A stretch of 64,000 nucleotides of DNA from Hymenopus coronatus. Lineage: Eukaryota; Arthropoda; Insecta; Mantodea; Hymenopodidae. Within the stretch, counting starts at the first letter, position 1. The number at the start of each line of letters is the position of its first letter. Made by a program: the position numbers and the translations under genes. Below the pieces are notes generated by a model, which was not told where the DNA came from, searched no databases, and was given only the letters and a program-made list of their open reading frames with translations. This document shows positions 1 through 10,556 of this stretch, in pieces. The DNA is taken from contig CM060882.1 in assembly GCA_030762935.1 (NCBI GenBank), forward strand, positions 20,527,001-20,591,000, given 5' to 3'.

Positions 1-35
1 TATTGTGGTCTATAGTGTTAATCTAATTGTTTTTC

Positions 36-158
36 TATTCAAACCGTGGTAAGACAGGAGTTAGATAGGTAGAGTCAGACTGAAAAATTCAATGCCATAG
101 CCGGGATTTGAACCATGGATCTCCCGGTCTCTAGCCGGTTGCTCTACCTCTGAACAAT
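36..158 (-). mobile_element. SINE B, tRNA-derived retroposon
   Basis: Read on the minus strand this has a tRNA-like head with the B box GGTTCAAATCCCGG, followed by a non-tRNA body ending in a motif like TCCTGTCTTACC. The same head and body recur at 268, 18546 and 25830, so this is a dispersed SINE rather than a tRNA gene. It forms an inverted pair with the copy at 268-380. Seen directly; that it is a SINE is an inference from the tRNA-like promoter plus the repeated tail. Confidence 0.7.
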
Positions 159-267
159 GCTGTTTAAAGACTTACGACATTGAAAATCGCCATTGGGGTA
201 TGTCATCTCAAAATCATCTTGTTGTTTACCGGGAAACATGCGAGAAATTTAATGCCGTGCCGATATA

Positions 268-380
268 TTGCCATGGTATCTCAGCTGTAGAGCAACCGGC
301 TAGGGACCGGGAGATCTGTGGTTCAAATCCCAGCCGTGAAATTGTGTTTTTCTTGTCCTACACACGGCTTGTGTGATAAA
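268..380 (+). mobile_element. SINE B, tRNA-derived retroposon
   Basis: The tRNA-like head (TCTCAGCTGTAGAGC, then GGTTCAAATCCCAG) is followed by a shortened tail with CCTACACACGGCTTGTGTG. It faces away from the copy at 36-158, with about 110 bp between them. The middle of the tail, present in the 18546 copy, is missing here. Confidence 0.7.
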
Positions 381-902
381 ACGAAATATATTAACACTGT
401 CAAAACATATATTTCCAATGAAATCTCGACATGGAATTTTTAGGTGAAATGCAGTGTATTTAGGTACGTAAATATCATTTGGTAGAGAAAGTTGTCCCTA
501 AAATGAAAATAATAGAATATAACAATTAGTAGTGTATTATACTAGTATAGTAGCTGAAGACGCCAGCCACGGACCTGCAGAAGCGGCTAATCTCGTAGCG
601 AATGTACTATGTTTCTCTGGCATAGTCATAAAATGGCGGACGGATGCGTGATGCACTTGAGCCGATGCTTTACGCCGTTTCTGTTGTTTTGTTACGACTC
701 CCTGAGGAGCCCGGGCCCCGACCGTGCTGCCTCGTTTCAAACGTTACGGCTTAATCTCAAGCACTGCAGTCAAAATATCTCCAAAACGTTACACATTATC
801 GGTAGGGAATATCAAAATACCACAGCTAACACTCAGAGAATATTATATGGTCTGGAGTCCAGTGGAATCAACGAAATTAACAGTTTTTCATAATAAAATA
901 AT
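381..902. other. unassigned stretch
   Basis: AT-rich to about 550, then more GC-rich from about 550 to 760 (CCCGGGCCCC near 710). Short open frames exist on both strands (up to 94 codons) but none shows a recognisable domain. No function assigned. Confidence 0.4.
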
Positions 903-1018
903 GGCAGAATGGTTAGACCCCTCGCCTCTCACCATGGGAACCGATTTCAATCCCATGAGACCGCATGTGAGATATGTGGTGGACAAAGCGGCCTCCGGTT
1001 AGCTTTTCTCAACACCAT
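903..1018 (+). mobile_element. SINE D, head and body, 3' truncated
   Basis: A tRNA-like head (GGTTAGACCCCTCGCC, then a degenerate B box GATTTCAATCCC) is followed by the body motif CCGCATGTGAGAT and GGTGGACAAAGCGG. The same order occurs at 61283 (plus) and 27504-27869 (minus), which identifies the family. This copy stops before the family tail. Confidence 0.6.
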
Positions 1019-1122
1019 CTAAACAGAAAGCCTTGCAAATTGATATATGAAGTCAAACTTTGAAGCTTTTAGCGGGTGCGTCAAAGTTGTACGGTAGAGT
1101 TATTGCTTTTTTATTTTATTTA

Positions 1123-1954
1123 TTTTTACTTTCTCTACACGCACCATATATTTAGTGTATAGAGAAGGTATTGTATTGCATCCAACAATTTGATATTGAG
1201 ATTTCACCGGAAATACATGTTTTGAGACTCCCTGAATCCAAAAAAAAATAAAAAAAAAAATAGAAAAATGCCAGTGCGTGTTGTCTGTGGGTAGCATAGC
1301 TTAAAAACGAAAAAACCATTAAATACCAAACTTGGTATTTTAGCTTCGGTTTCTTCCAAACATGCGTCACGAATACTTTCAAGAAAATCCACCCACCCCA
1401 ACTACCCTTTTCATGGAAAACATTTCGAAAATTTTGATTTTCTCAAAAATGGCTCTAACGATTTTGATTAAAATCCTTATATATAAGATATTTACATGAA
1501 AAATAAAATGTATATCTTGAATTTTCTGGGAATAGCCTCTGAAGATATGTTTATTCTGGATGAACTTTGCGGAAATTTGCATGACTGGTAAACTGTAAGA
1601 GATAGACAAAAGGTTAGCACACAAAATATGTAGAGCTCGTTAAGACACACAATTTACGTTATATACATTTTTTTTTTCGTGGAGTTGACCGTTTCTGATA
1701 TATTCCTTGTTATTAGTTTCAGCTTTAAAATACACCGTTCTCACATGGGAATTTATCAACTCCTGTCCATATAAACAAGAGAACTTCAATCACATAGCAA
1801 CCAGCTTTTGACTATCGCTTTAGACTATGGTATACCATTTCTGCTATTTTTTTTCGCAATTAGCATGAAGTAAATACAAGAATAAGTTTTTTTAATAATA
1901 ACTTGTAGCAGATATGTAGAGAAAGTCATATGAATGGAAAACATGAGATTTTTT
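1123..1954 (-). mobile_element. H-family element, near full length
   Basis: It starts with TTTTTACTTTCTCTACACG and the terminal palindrome, and ends with the complement of TCTGATG in mutated form (ACATGAGATTTTT). The internal microsatellite is reduced to an A-rich tract near 1239-1262. It belongs to the subgroup whose internal sequence reads CCCTGAATCC rather than CCCTGTATCC. Confidence 0.8.
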
Positions 1955-2508
1955 TAATAATAACGCTACTTAAAGCAGCTGTTACGGTTTATATTACTCG
2001 AACCAAAAGTAATCTGCGCAGAAGTTTAAACACCCAGCGTGTACCGTCTTTAATGACAAAACTAGCAACATACTAAGAAAGAAGCACAGCTCAGTAAATG
2101 TGGCATCATTCAATCATGCCATACAATAATTCCTAAGTTTGTTAATCACAAACTATGCTGTAGTATCGTAACCAATGTCTTTAATGACTCGCGCATTTAT
2201 TACAAAATAAGTATTTCATTCGCTGCTTTAATTCGACGCTTCGACGCGTAGAAAATTGACGGCTCTCTCACGCCACTGCACGCTAGCACTCTAGTCGAAT
2301 AGTTTCTAAACGCTAGTGGAAGATTCTGGCAAGGTCTCGCATTCCAAGGCTTCCGGCTACTGGTGCATCGCTTCCTGCGTTTACCACACTCCAAGGCCTC
2401 CAGCCTTGACGATTCAAATACCAAAGTGAGAACGGCCGCATACGGCACCGTCAGAGTATTCATTGTACCTCCATACTGTGCAGGTTTTTGCAGAAATATA
2501 AAAAAAAA
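1955..2508. other. unassigned stretch
   Basis: AT-rich to about 2215, then a GC-richer block (2220-2450) with a 107-codon open frame on the minus strand and no recognisable motif. No promoter, RNA or repeat identified. It abuts the H copy beginning at 2509. Confidence 0.35.
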
Positions 2509-3242
2509 TCTGATGTGTTCCATTCACATGACTTTCTCTATATCTCTGCAACAAATTATTGTTAAAAAGCTTATGCTTCTATTTATTTCATACTACTCGA
2601 GAAAAAATCAGCAGAAATAGTCATATTACTTGCTTACTTGTAAGTAGAAGCGAAATAAGGGAGTATTATTGGTTAAAGTGGTAGTCAAAAGCCGGTTGCT
2701 ATGTGACTGAAGTTCCTTTGTTTGTATGGACAGGAATTGTTAAATTCCTGTATGAGAAAAGTATGTTTTTAAAGCTGAAACCAAAAACAAGGAATATTTA
2801 AAAACGATTAACTACACGAAAAACATGTATAAAGATACATTGTGTGTTTTAAGGTGCCCTACATTTTTGTGTGTTAAGCTTTTTGTCCATCTCTCACGGT
2901 TTAGTAGTTATGCAAAATTCCGTAAAATTGATCCAGAATAAAGTCTTCAGAGACTATTCCCAGAAAATTCAAGATATACATTTTATTTGTTAGGTAAATA
3001 TCTTTAAGGTACAACATTTAATCAAAATCGTTAGAACCATTTTTGAGAAAATCAAACTTTTCGAAAATTTTCCATTTAATGGGGTGGGGGTATTTTTTTG
3101 AAAATCTTTGTGTTGCATCCTTGGACGATACTAAACTTAAATACCAAGTTTGGTATTTAACGGTCTTTTTGTTTTTGAGCTATCGTATTCACAGACACAC
3201 CGACACACACACGTCCATGCACACGGACCTTTTTCTGAAATG

Positions 3243-3277
<35 letters not shown>

Positions 3278-3389
3278 ATTCAGGGGACCCTAAAACATAT
3301 ATTTCCGGTGAAATCTCGTATCGAATTTTTGGGTAGAGTGCAATACCTTTTCTATACACTATGTACATAGTACATATAGAGGAAGTACT
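2509..3389 (+). mobile_element. H-family element, near full length
   Basis: Both termini are present: TCTGATGTGTTCC at the left, and the palindrome ending ATAGAGGAAGTA at the right. A run of about 33 T at 3244-3276 follows the ACACAC tract, at the place where other copies carry a short T-run. The copy is otherwise collinear with the family. Confidence 0.85.
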
Positions 3390-3717
3390 AATACGCTAAT
3401 TATCTCTGGTATAACTTTTCAGTTTTTCTTTACTGAATGTTAATATTTTAACATTATGATAGAAGAATAAATTGTAACGCGTGTTAAGGCAGACATCGGA
3501 TCCCTAATCTGCTTTGCTACACTGAAACCTCAACCTTTTGTCTGTCTGTCCCAGAAGTACCCGACCTAAGGTATAGATAGCGGTTGTTGTTTCAAAACAA
3601 CAACAATGGCAAAAAGTACCAACCATAGAATGCTTAAGTTTAAAGTTCGACGATTTTACATTGTTTAGCATTTGTTTGGTAGTCATCATTAGTGAATGCT
3701 CTCAGCGAATTTGTAAA

Positions 3718-4600
3718 CATGGATAACACTGATCATCGTTGTGTGATACAATACTTTCATTTGAAGGGCCTTAGTCCAACTAATATTAAAGCTGAGCTAG
3801 ATTCTACTTTCTGCTCCTACGTTTATAACAGTGAAATATTTGGTGGCAGAGTTTAAGCTTGGCCGTACGAGCTGCCAAGACGAACATCGCAGTGGTGGAC
3901 CAAATGAGGTGACGAGTCCAGAAATTGTAAAAAAAAATCCACAAAATGGATTTGGATGACCGTCAACTGAAAGTGTACGAGCTAGCAGAAATTGCAGACA
4001 TTTCAAGCATTTGTCTACATCGCATATTGACTGAAAATTTAGATATGAGAAAGTTGTGTGCATAGTGGGTGCCGGTTTGCTCACAATAGAACAAAAACAG
4101 CGTCGAGAGAATGTTTCAGTTGAGTGTGTGGCAATGTTTCGCTGCAATAAAGCTGCGATTCATAACAATGGATGAAACCTGGGTCCATCTCTTCACACCT
4201 GAGATGAAGGAATAGTCAAAACAATGCATTGGAAAGGGAGAATCGGCTCCAAAGAAGGCGAAGACAGTTCCATCTACAGACAAGGTCATAGTGTCAGTTT
4301 TCTGGGATGCGGGATAATTTTCATTGATTATCTCAAAAAAGGAAAGGTAATCAATGGTGAATATTATGCAAACTTGTTACAACGTTTGAGTGATGAAATC
4401 GAGCAAAACCGGCCGCATTTAGCGAAAAATAAGGTTTTGTTTCATCAAGACAATGCATCAGTTCACACGTTCATTATCGTCGTGGCAAAAAATCAATGAG
4501 TTGAAGTTCAAATTGGTTCCTCATGCACCCTGTTCTTTAGATTTAGCTCCCTCTGATTATTTTCTGTTTCCAAACTCTTATGTCTTCCCTGAAAAGACAC
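3718..4600 (+). pseudogene. mariner transposase, inactivated
   Basis: Transposases of this family cut and paste their own element at TA sites using a D,D34D triad. Translation begins at ATG 3718 with a mariner N-terminus containing HLKGLSPTNIKAEL, then DDRQLKVYELAEI and LTENLDMRKL. The first catalytic Asp lies in MDETW (4168), the second in FHQDNA (4449), and the third in DLAPSDYFLF (4555). The 103 nt between the last two Asp codons fit the family's 34 residues plus a one-base shift. In-frame stops (for example in WDAG-stop) and several frameshifts destroy the gene. The C-terminus is lost after about 4600, and a possible element end lies near 4665-4690. The coding similarity resembles the cecropia/Hsmar1-type group, but I could not test that. 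Confidence 0.88.
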
Positions 4601-4864
4601 TACATTTCATTGTTAGTGGTCAATGACGTTTTACTAAACTCTATTTCAAGATTGCTGAAATGTAAATAAGCAGAAAAATCTCGATTTTATGTTCTCTAAA
4701 GTGGAGTTCATAAACCAATATATTCAACGAAATGTGAATATGAATGACCACGTGAAGGTTGTAGCACTTTCCAATAGTTTGCTTAATGATTTAATACATA
4801 TTACATTCAAAAAGTTCCTGGAATATGTAAATAACACAGAAGCAAGTTACCATAAGGCAATTTA

Positions 4865-5000
4865 CACAAAACAATTGCCTTCAGCAGTGACCCACTTCTG
4901 CCACCGCGTGTCAAGAGACTGGAAGCACTCGTGGAAACCATTTTCAGATACCTGTCGTAGTGTCGTTGTCCAATGTACAGTAATTTCTTCAGCGTTCATA
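4865..5000 (-). pseudogene. possible mariner transposase C-terminal scrap
   Basis: On the minus strand the frame reads NAEEITVHWTTTL, then SENGFHECFQSLDTRWQKWV, ending near GNCF. This resembles the usual mariner C-terminus (F..CF..W..RW..C....G.YF). It points opposite to the mariner at 3718-4600, so it would be a separate insertion. No catalytic motif is included, so the assignment is tentative. Confidence 0.35.
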
Positions 5001-5309
5001 CATCTGCTTTTGTTTTCATCGCTGCTTCTTCCATCATTCTCAATGCCTCTGAGGGAGTTTTGTTTAACAAAACACAAAACTTTATGTTGGAACGTGCTCC
5101 GTTGCCGACGAACATGCACACACAAAAACACCAGTTGCCAAGCAAAGACAACAATCATTATTAGCATGAAAATTGAAATGAAGTGTCATGGACGTTACCA
5201 ACATCTAAAAATAAAATGTTCTTTACTTTCGTGTACATTAAAGAGAAAATAAACGATTCCGGGGATTATGACTCTTAGGGTTATTTAGTAATCGATAAAC
5301 GGTTATATA

Positions 5310-5470
5310 GCATATTGCGTACTAAGAACTGTAAGTTATACTTTCAGGTAATGAATGCATATTGGGAATACGAGGTCCGCAGGAACGAGTTATCCCAAGC
5401 ATTCGAGATCTGATAAGTAACTTACAGCTCCTGGTTAGCCAAATACTTTTTGAAATGCTTGAAAAAAACT
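5310..5470 (+). repeat. repeat X, palindromic left module
   Basis: It contains CATATTGCG, then CTGTAAGTTATACTTTCAG near 5329 and its inverted partner CTGATAAGTAACTTACAG near 5411. The same order occurs at 18691-18835 with a shorter centre. The centre here (GGGAATACGAGGTCCGCAGG...) is itself partly self-complementary. Likely a non-coding DNA transposon relative or foldback repeat; class unknown. Confidence 0.5.
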
Positions 5471-5534
5471 GTAATAAAAACAATAAATAAAATTGCTTTT
5501 GAATATTTTATTAACCATTAATAAAACTGAATTC

Positions 5535-5800
5535 TCAATGTGAACAAATGAAAGGCTATATCTAAATTATACGGACAAAGGCTTCTTATACATTCTTTTG
5601 TTAATGAATTTTGCAATCGATTCTTTACTTGAAGTAGCTCATGTCATTTTTCAATTGTACTGTAAGTATTAATGACCTCTCAAACTTACTGTAAGTACTT
5701 ACAGTGCTTGTTGGCATGGCAATTAATAAATTAATTGTAAATTTAGCTTACTTTACCAAATATGTGTTCAGAATGATTAACTTATATATGAAGTATTTCA
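5535..5800 (+). repeat. repeat X, right module
   Basis: It runs from CAATGTGAACAAATGAAAGG to the AATTGTAAATTTAGC region and includes the palindrome ACTGTAAGTACTTACAGT at 5687-5704. An inverted copy lies at 58065-58375 with the same landmarks in reverse order. Whether it is one element with the 5310 module is unproven. Confidence 0.55.
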
Positions 5801-6922
5801 AAGGGTTAAAACTTATATTACATACCTTGGAATTATCTGTAGGAACAAATTCTTCCAATGAATAGCCTAATCCATTTGGATTTCAGATCTTCATCTTCAG
5901 AAAAGGAAAACAAACGAACTTATGAATCTTTCGCGCAATTACCATTACAATTTGGTACACTTCTGAGATATTATAGAGTTGAGAATAAGTTACGATTTAA
6001 AACCACTAATATGAAACTATTCCCACAAATCAAACATGTGCTTAGTGTAACACAAGACAAAAGAAGATAACATCACGCCATGTACTATTGTTTGATGCAA
6101 GGCTTTCTAACAAGGTGGTGTTGGTTTAATAGTTGATCAGGCCATGAGCTTAGGGCCAAGTCCAATCGGGAGCAAACCAATGCATGGTATTATTCAAACC
6201 TATCTGATAGTTTAAATAGCTTTGGTTATTATATATTAGCTCTGGTAGAATTAAAAATAGCTAACAATATATAAAAATACAATGAAGTACTTATCGAGAC
6301 TGATGTAATCATATAGAAACGGCAGAAGAGAAGAAGATATTTTATATTTTTGATTCCCTCAGAGATATAAGCAGCTAATCTCTTATCATCCCTAGACTAT
6401 ATTACTTTTCACAGTTCTTTCAGCCTTATTATTTATAGTTTGCCAACTTATCATGGATCCATATGACGAGCAGATTGTCACGAATAAGTGAAAACAATCT
6501 TCACGTGCAAGATTCTAACAATTTTGGTTCATTCCTTAACGAAATATATTTTTGTGAGACATTAGTAGGTTTGTGGTAACAGTCTTCGACAGTGATGTTT
6601 CTACGTCACCGGAACGGCCCCCCGGGGGATGAGGTGGCCAGAACTAGGAGCGAAGACACCGTTACTACAGTTTCCAGGCTGAGACGTCAGACAGAGGATC
6701 CCCCATCTAGAGGGTCCAAAGCCCACAGGGAGCGATCTGTATACCCTAGAAACGAACCAAATATCAAGGGATGGTGAAAGTTCCACAGAGGACTTCCTTT
6801 TCCCAGCCACGCTGCACCGAAATACATTTGTTAACCCCCTCCAAATGGGATGGCGGATGAATGAAAAATACGGAGGGGCAGAAAATCAAGGGAAGAGAGA
6901 CACCACTTCAGCATCGGCATGT
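5801..6922. other. unassigned stretch
   Basis: AT-rich to about 6580, then a GC-richer block (6590-6840) with short overlapping open frames on both strands (61 and 69 codons). No domain, splice pattern or repeat was recognised. Confidence 0.35.
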
Positions 6923-7150
6923 ATCGCCCTCCGTGGTGTAATAACCATGCTAAGTTCATATTTCCAAGTTCGCGGGTTCAGAAGAGAAGTAAAGTCGTTT
7001 GTTCTCTGTCGTAGATTTCTGGCACGTAAAAGAACCCCAAGCCCGATAAAGAGGCCTCTAGGCAAAATTATTTAAAGCCCAGTATAGAATGGGATGCTGA
7101 GAACCACAGCAGTTAAAGAGCATTCATAAATAAAACTCCATTTTCATTTC
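6923..7150 (+). mobile_element. SINE C
   Basis: The head CGCCCTCCGTGGTGTAAT and a degenerate B box (GTTCGCGGGTTCAGAA) are followed by the shared body: CGTAGATTTCTGGCACG, AAAAGAACC, then AGAACCACAGCAGTTAAAGAG and ATAAATAAA. Part of the region after the B box is missing compared with the 15302 copy. Confidence 0.75.
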
Positions 7151-7509
7151 TATCAGCATTTACCTGACGACCCGGGGGACCACCGAAAAAAACAAACTCA
7201 TAGGGTAGAGTGGGCAGCTGCCGGAATGCGAATACCATGTGTTACCAACTCTACCTTATCAGTAATCTTTTATATTACGCAATCTTAAGATTAGAGTAGA
7301 CGGGAACAGGGTAACCAGAATAAATCCTTAAACTAAATACAATTAGACCTCGTCCATGCTGTAAATTATTTACCAATTATAACGTGTTTAACTAAACGAG
7401 AGCGCAGGAATACTTAAAACAAAGTATTTTACTAAAGTACTGATTTAGAAATAATACATTACAACCTTTTTCAATGGGTTAAGAAAATTAACGTAAACTC
7501 GGTTTAAAA
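7151..7509. other. unassigned stretch
   Basis: Mixed composition to about 7260, then AT-rich. Nothing recognised before the H copy begins. Confidence 0.35.
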
Positions 7510-8367
7510 AAATGATGTGTTCCATTCACATGACTTTCTCTACATCTTTGCAACAAATTAGTTTTAAAAAGCTCATGCTTATTTTTACTTCATGCTAATC
7601 AACAAAAAATTAGCAGAAATAAGTCTTATTACTTGCTTCCTTGTAAGTAGAAGGAAAATAGGGAGTAGTATAGGTTAAAGCGATAGGCAAAAGCTGGTTG
7701 CTATTTGACTGAAATTCCTTTGTTTGTATGGAAGAGTTGACTAATTCCTGTATGAGGAAAGTTAAGTTTTTCGAACCTGAAAACAAAAACTAGGAATATT
7801 TCAAAAACGATCAACTCCACGAAAAAATGTATACAACCTAGGTTGTGTGTTTTAATGTGCTCTACAGTTTTTGTGTGGTAAGTTTTTGCCTATCTCTTAC
7901 GGTTTAGCAGTTATGCAAAATTCCCTAAAATTAACTCAGAATAAAGTAGTCTAAGAGGCTATACCTAGAAAATTCAAAATATACATTTTATTTGTCAGTT
8001 ACCTTTAACGATATTTTAATCAAAATCGTTAAGAGCCGCTTTTTAGAAAATCAAAATTTTCGAAAAAAGTTCCATGTAAAGGGTAGCTTGGGGGTGGGGG
8101 GACTTTTCTCAAAATCTTTGTGTCGAATTCCTGCAAGATACTAAATTTAAATACCAAGTTTGGTATTTTACCGACTTTTCGTTTTTGAGTTATCGTGTTC
8201 ACAGATACACGGACACACACACATGGACCTTTTTCTGAAAAAACCTTTTTTGGATACAGGGGACCCTAAAACATATATTTCCAGCGAAATCTTGGTATCG
8301 AATTTTTTGGTGGAGTGCAATACCTTCTCTATACACTATGTAAATAGTACGTGTAGAGAAAGTAAAA
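7510..8367 (+). mobile_element. H-family element, reference full copy (Helentron-like)
   Basis: The left end matches TCTGATGTGTTCC with one change. ACTTTCTCTACA lies at 7533-7544, about 24 bp inside. The body ends with a short ACACAC tract near 8213, then ATACAGGGGACCC. A palindrome at 8325-8360 (TTCTCTATACACTATG... to ...GTGTAGAGAA) is followed by AGTAAAAA. The inner left motif is the inverted repeat of the right terminus, so the inverted repeats are asymmetric. With the terminal hairpin and no coding capacity for a transposase, this fits non-autonomous Helitron2/Helentron elements. No Rep/helicase is present to prove it. It could also be an unclassified MITE. Confidence 0.8.
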
Positions 8368-8624
8368 ATTGGTTTGCATTCAGTATTACAATTTCTGGTC
8401 CTTTCCTGTTAGTTAGCTATTTCCTGTAACTCCTACTTGGAACATAGGATAACGTTACGATGTTTCTGTGATCGAATTTTCATTTCTAGTTCGCAAGTTC
8501 GCCGCTGTGCACCATGGTGACGGGGGATGAACTTGTCGCCCACAGATGGCTCTGTAGGACGAAATCACGACTTGTGAACGCGAAATGACGGAATTTTGTC
8601 CAGGAACCCCCTTCTTTCAAAGTA

Positions 8625-8762
8625 CAGGGTTTCCTTCCGAAAGCATCCATGTTAAGGATTTTTGCGTTAGAAAAAATCTATTACCCTCCGACAGGTTTGA
8701 GCCTACAATTTTGGTTTTATAGCCAAGCATGTTAACCACTACACCACAGAGACAGACTCATT
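8625..8762 (-). mobile_element. SINE C fragment
   Basis: The minus strand reads a tRNA-like head (GTGTAGTGGTTAACATGC, B box similar to AGGCTCAAACC) and then ATCCTTAACATGG, matching the SINE C body motif ATCCTTAGCATGG seen near 49895. The tail is missing. The head here begins with TCTGTGGTGTAGTGG. Confidence 0.6.
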
Positions 8763-8783
8763 TCCTGTTAATCATGATAAAAT

Positions 8784-9068
8784 CAATATGTGATCCATTG
8801 ATATGATTTTCTCTATCTATTCTGCAAATAAGTTAATCTTATAAAAGATTATTATTTTATTTACATCGTGTTTCGTGTGTGTCTATGGACGGTACAGCTC
8901 AAAACTGAATAGTCAAATTAATACACCAAATTTAAAATACCACTTTGATATCTTCCAAGGATGTGACACAACTGTTTGTTTAAAAAAAAACACCCACCCA
9001 AAACTATTCTTAAATGGAAAATTTTTCGAAAATGTTAATTTTCTAAAAAGTGGTTCTAAGCGTTTTTT
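8784..9068. mobile_element. H-family composite of two opposed fragments
   Basis: From 8784 to about 8867 there is a degraded plus-strand H left end (ATGTGATCCATTG...TTTCTCTATC). From about 8869 to 9068 the sequence is the inner part of a minus-strand H copy (GTGTGTCTATGGACGG... to ...TGGTTCTAAGCG). The junction lies where the CA/GT tract would be. Confidence 0.6.
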
Positions 9069-9071
9069 TTA

Positions 9072-9786
9072 AATCTGATGTGTACAATTTACATGACTTT
9101 CTCTACATCTCAGAAACAAATTATTCTTAAAAAGCTTATAGCTATATAGCTTCTGTTTACTTCATGCTAATCAGAAAAAATAGCAGAAATAGTTTTATTA
9201 CTTGCTTCCTTGTAAGTAGAAGTTAAATAAGGCAGTACCATAGGTTCAACTGATAGTCAAAAGCTGGTTGTTATGTCACTGAAGTTCCTTTGTTTCTATG
9301 GACCGCAGTTGACAAATTCCTGTATAAGAAAAGTATAAGTTGTTCAGAAAAAAAAAAAAAAAAAAAATGAATATCTCAAAAAAGATGAACTCCACGAAAA
9401 AAAATGTATATAACATAAATTGTGTGTTTCAACGTGCTCTACATTTTTCGTGTAGTAAGTTTTTGTCCATCTCTTACGGTTAAGCAGTTATGCAAAATTC
9501 CGTAAAATTGATCCAGAATAAAGTAGTGTTCAGAGGCTATTCCCGGTAAATTCAATATATACATTTTATTTGTCAGTTAAATATCTTCAATACACGAAAT
9601 TTTAATCAAAATCGTTAGAGCCATTTTTAAGAAAATCAAAATTTTCGAAAAAAATTCCATGTAAAGGGTAGTTTGGTTTGGGAGATTTTTCTCAATATCT
9701 TCGTGTCGCATCCCTGGAAAATACTAAATTAAATACCAAGTTTCTCCTTACACTATATACATAGTGCGTGTAGAGAAAGCAAAAAT
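9072..9786 (+). mobile_element. H-family element with internal deletion
   Basis: The left end AATCTGATGTGTACAATT and right end GTGTAGAGAAAGCAAAAA are both present. The microsatellite and the following ~120 bp (the GGGGACCC block) are missing, so AAATACCAAGTTT joins directly to CTCCTTACACTATATAC. A run of 18 A lies near 9350. Confidence 0.8.
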
Positions 9787-9873
9787 AGATTATTAGCACA
9801 GAAATTACAACTTTACAAATAACCGTTACTATTGAATGAAAGTAAAAGTAATAAAAATAAATAAAAAATGAAA

Positions 9874-10556
9874 CTACATAATTATGAAGTTTATGAATAG
9901 TAAATACATAATACAGGAGTCCTCTGTATGACTGGTTAAGAAATGTTGTGGTAGTTTTCTTTTCAGTCTTTTGTGTGGAGTTTTGATATGCAGGTTAAAT
10001 GCTTGAGCACCAGTAACGTTGCTTAATTTGTTGAAGAATGTCTTGGAGAGGTGTTTCATATAGTGTTCTATTGGTAGTTCGTGTTGAAGCTGAGTATTTC
10101 TTACAAACATAGTGAGGAGAACTTATTTTGTACAACTTGCAGTTTATGAATATTAGTTTTACTTGTTGTGGACCATATAGGAGCTGCAAACGTGAGAGGG
10201 GGTCGAATTAAAGATTTGTAAAGGAGGATGGAGCAGTCCAGGCCAATCTTGGAGCGTTTATTAATTAATGGATAAAGTTTGATGATCCTTGACTTAGCAA
10301 GTATTGTAACGTGATATTCCATGTCATTTTTGTGTCCAGTAGAACGCCAAGACATTTAACTGAGTTTTGAGATGACAACCAGAGTAGCTGCTCATTCTGT
10401 AAATGTAAATAATCAAGGTCTTAGAGAAAACATTTTTGCTTCTGTCTTGTTGATGTGAAGTGAAATGCGTCAAACTGTAAGCCATTCAGCTAATATTGAA
10501 AAAGATGCTTGCATGTGTCTAGTTGTTGTATTTAGTTTGTAGTGTGAATAAAAAAG
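9874..10556 (-). pseudogene. Jockey-type LINE ORF2, C-terminal part
   Basis: The ORF2 of such elements encodes endonuclease and reverse transcriptase, which copy RNA into a nicked chromosomal target. On the minus strand the frame at 10355-10101 has the post-catalytic Jockey block KLYPLINKRSKIGLDCSILLY, then LIRPPLTFAAPIW and LQVVQNKF. The next frame (10110-9874) continues with LQHELPIEHYMKHLSKTF, a typical C-terminus without RNase H. Frameshifts and stops are present. It continues at 11539-11790 if the intervening insertion is removed. Confidence 0.8.

Noticed and set aside
4689..5252. A 187-codon plus-strand frame
   Set aside because: It has no recognisable domain, and its opposite strand carries a mariner-like C-terminus. 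It is the longest frame in the window but most likely chance.
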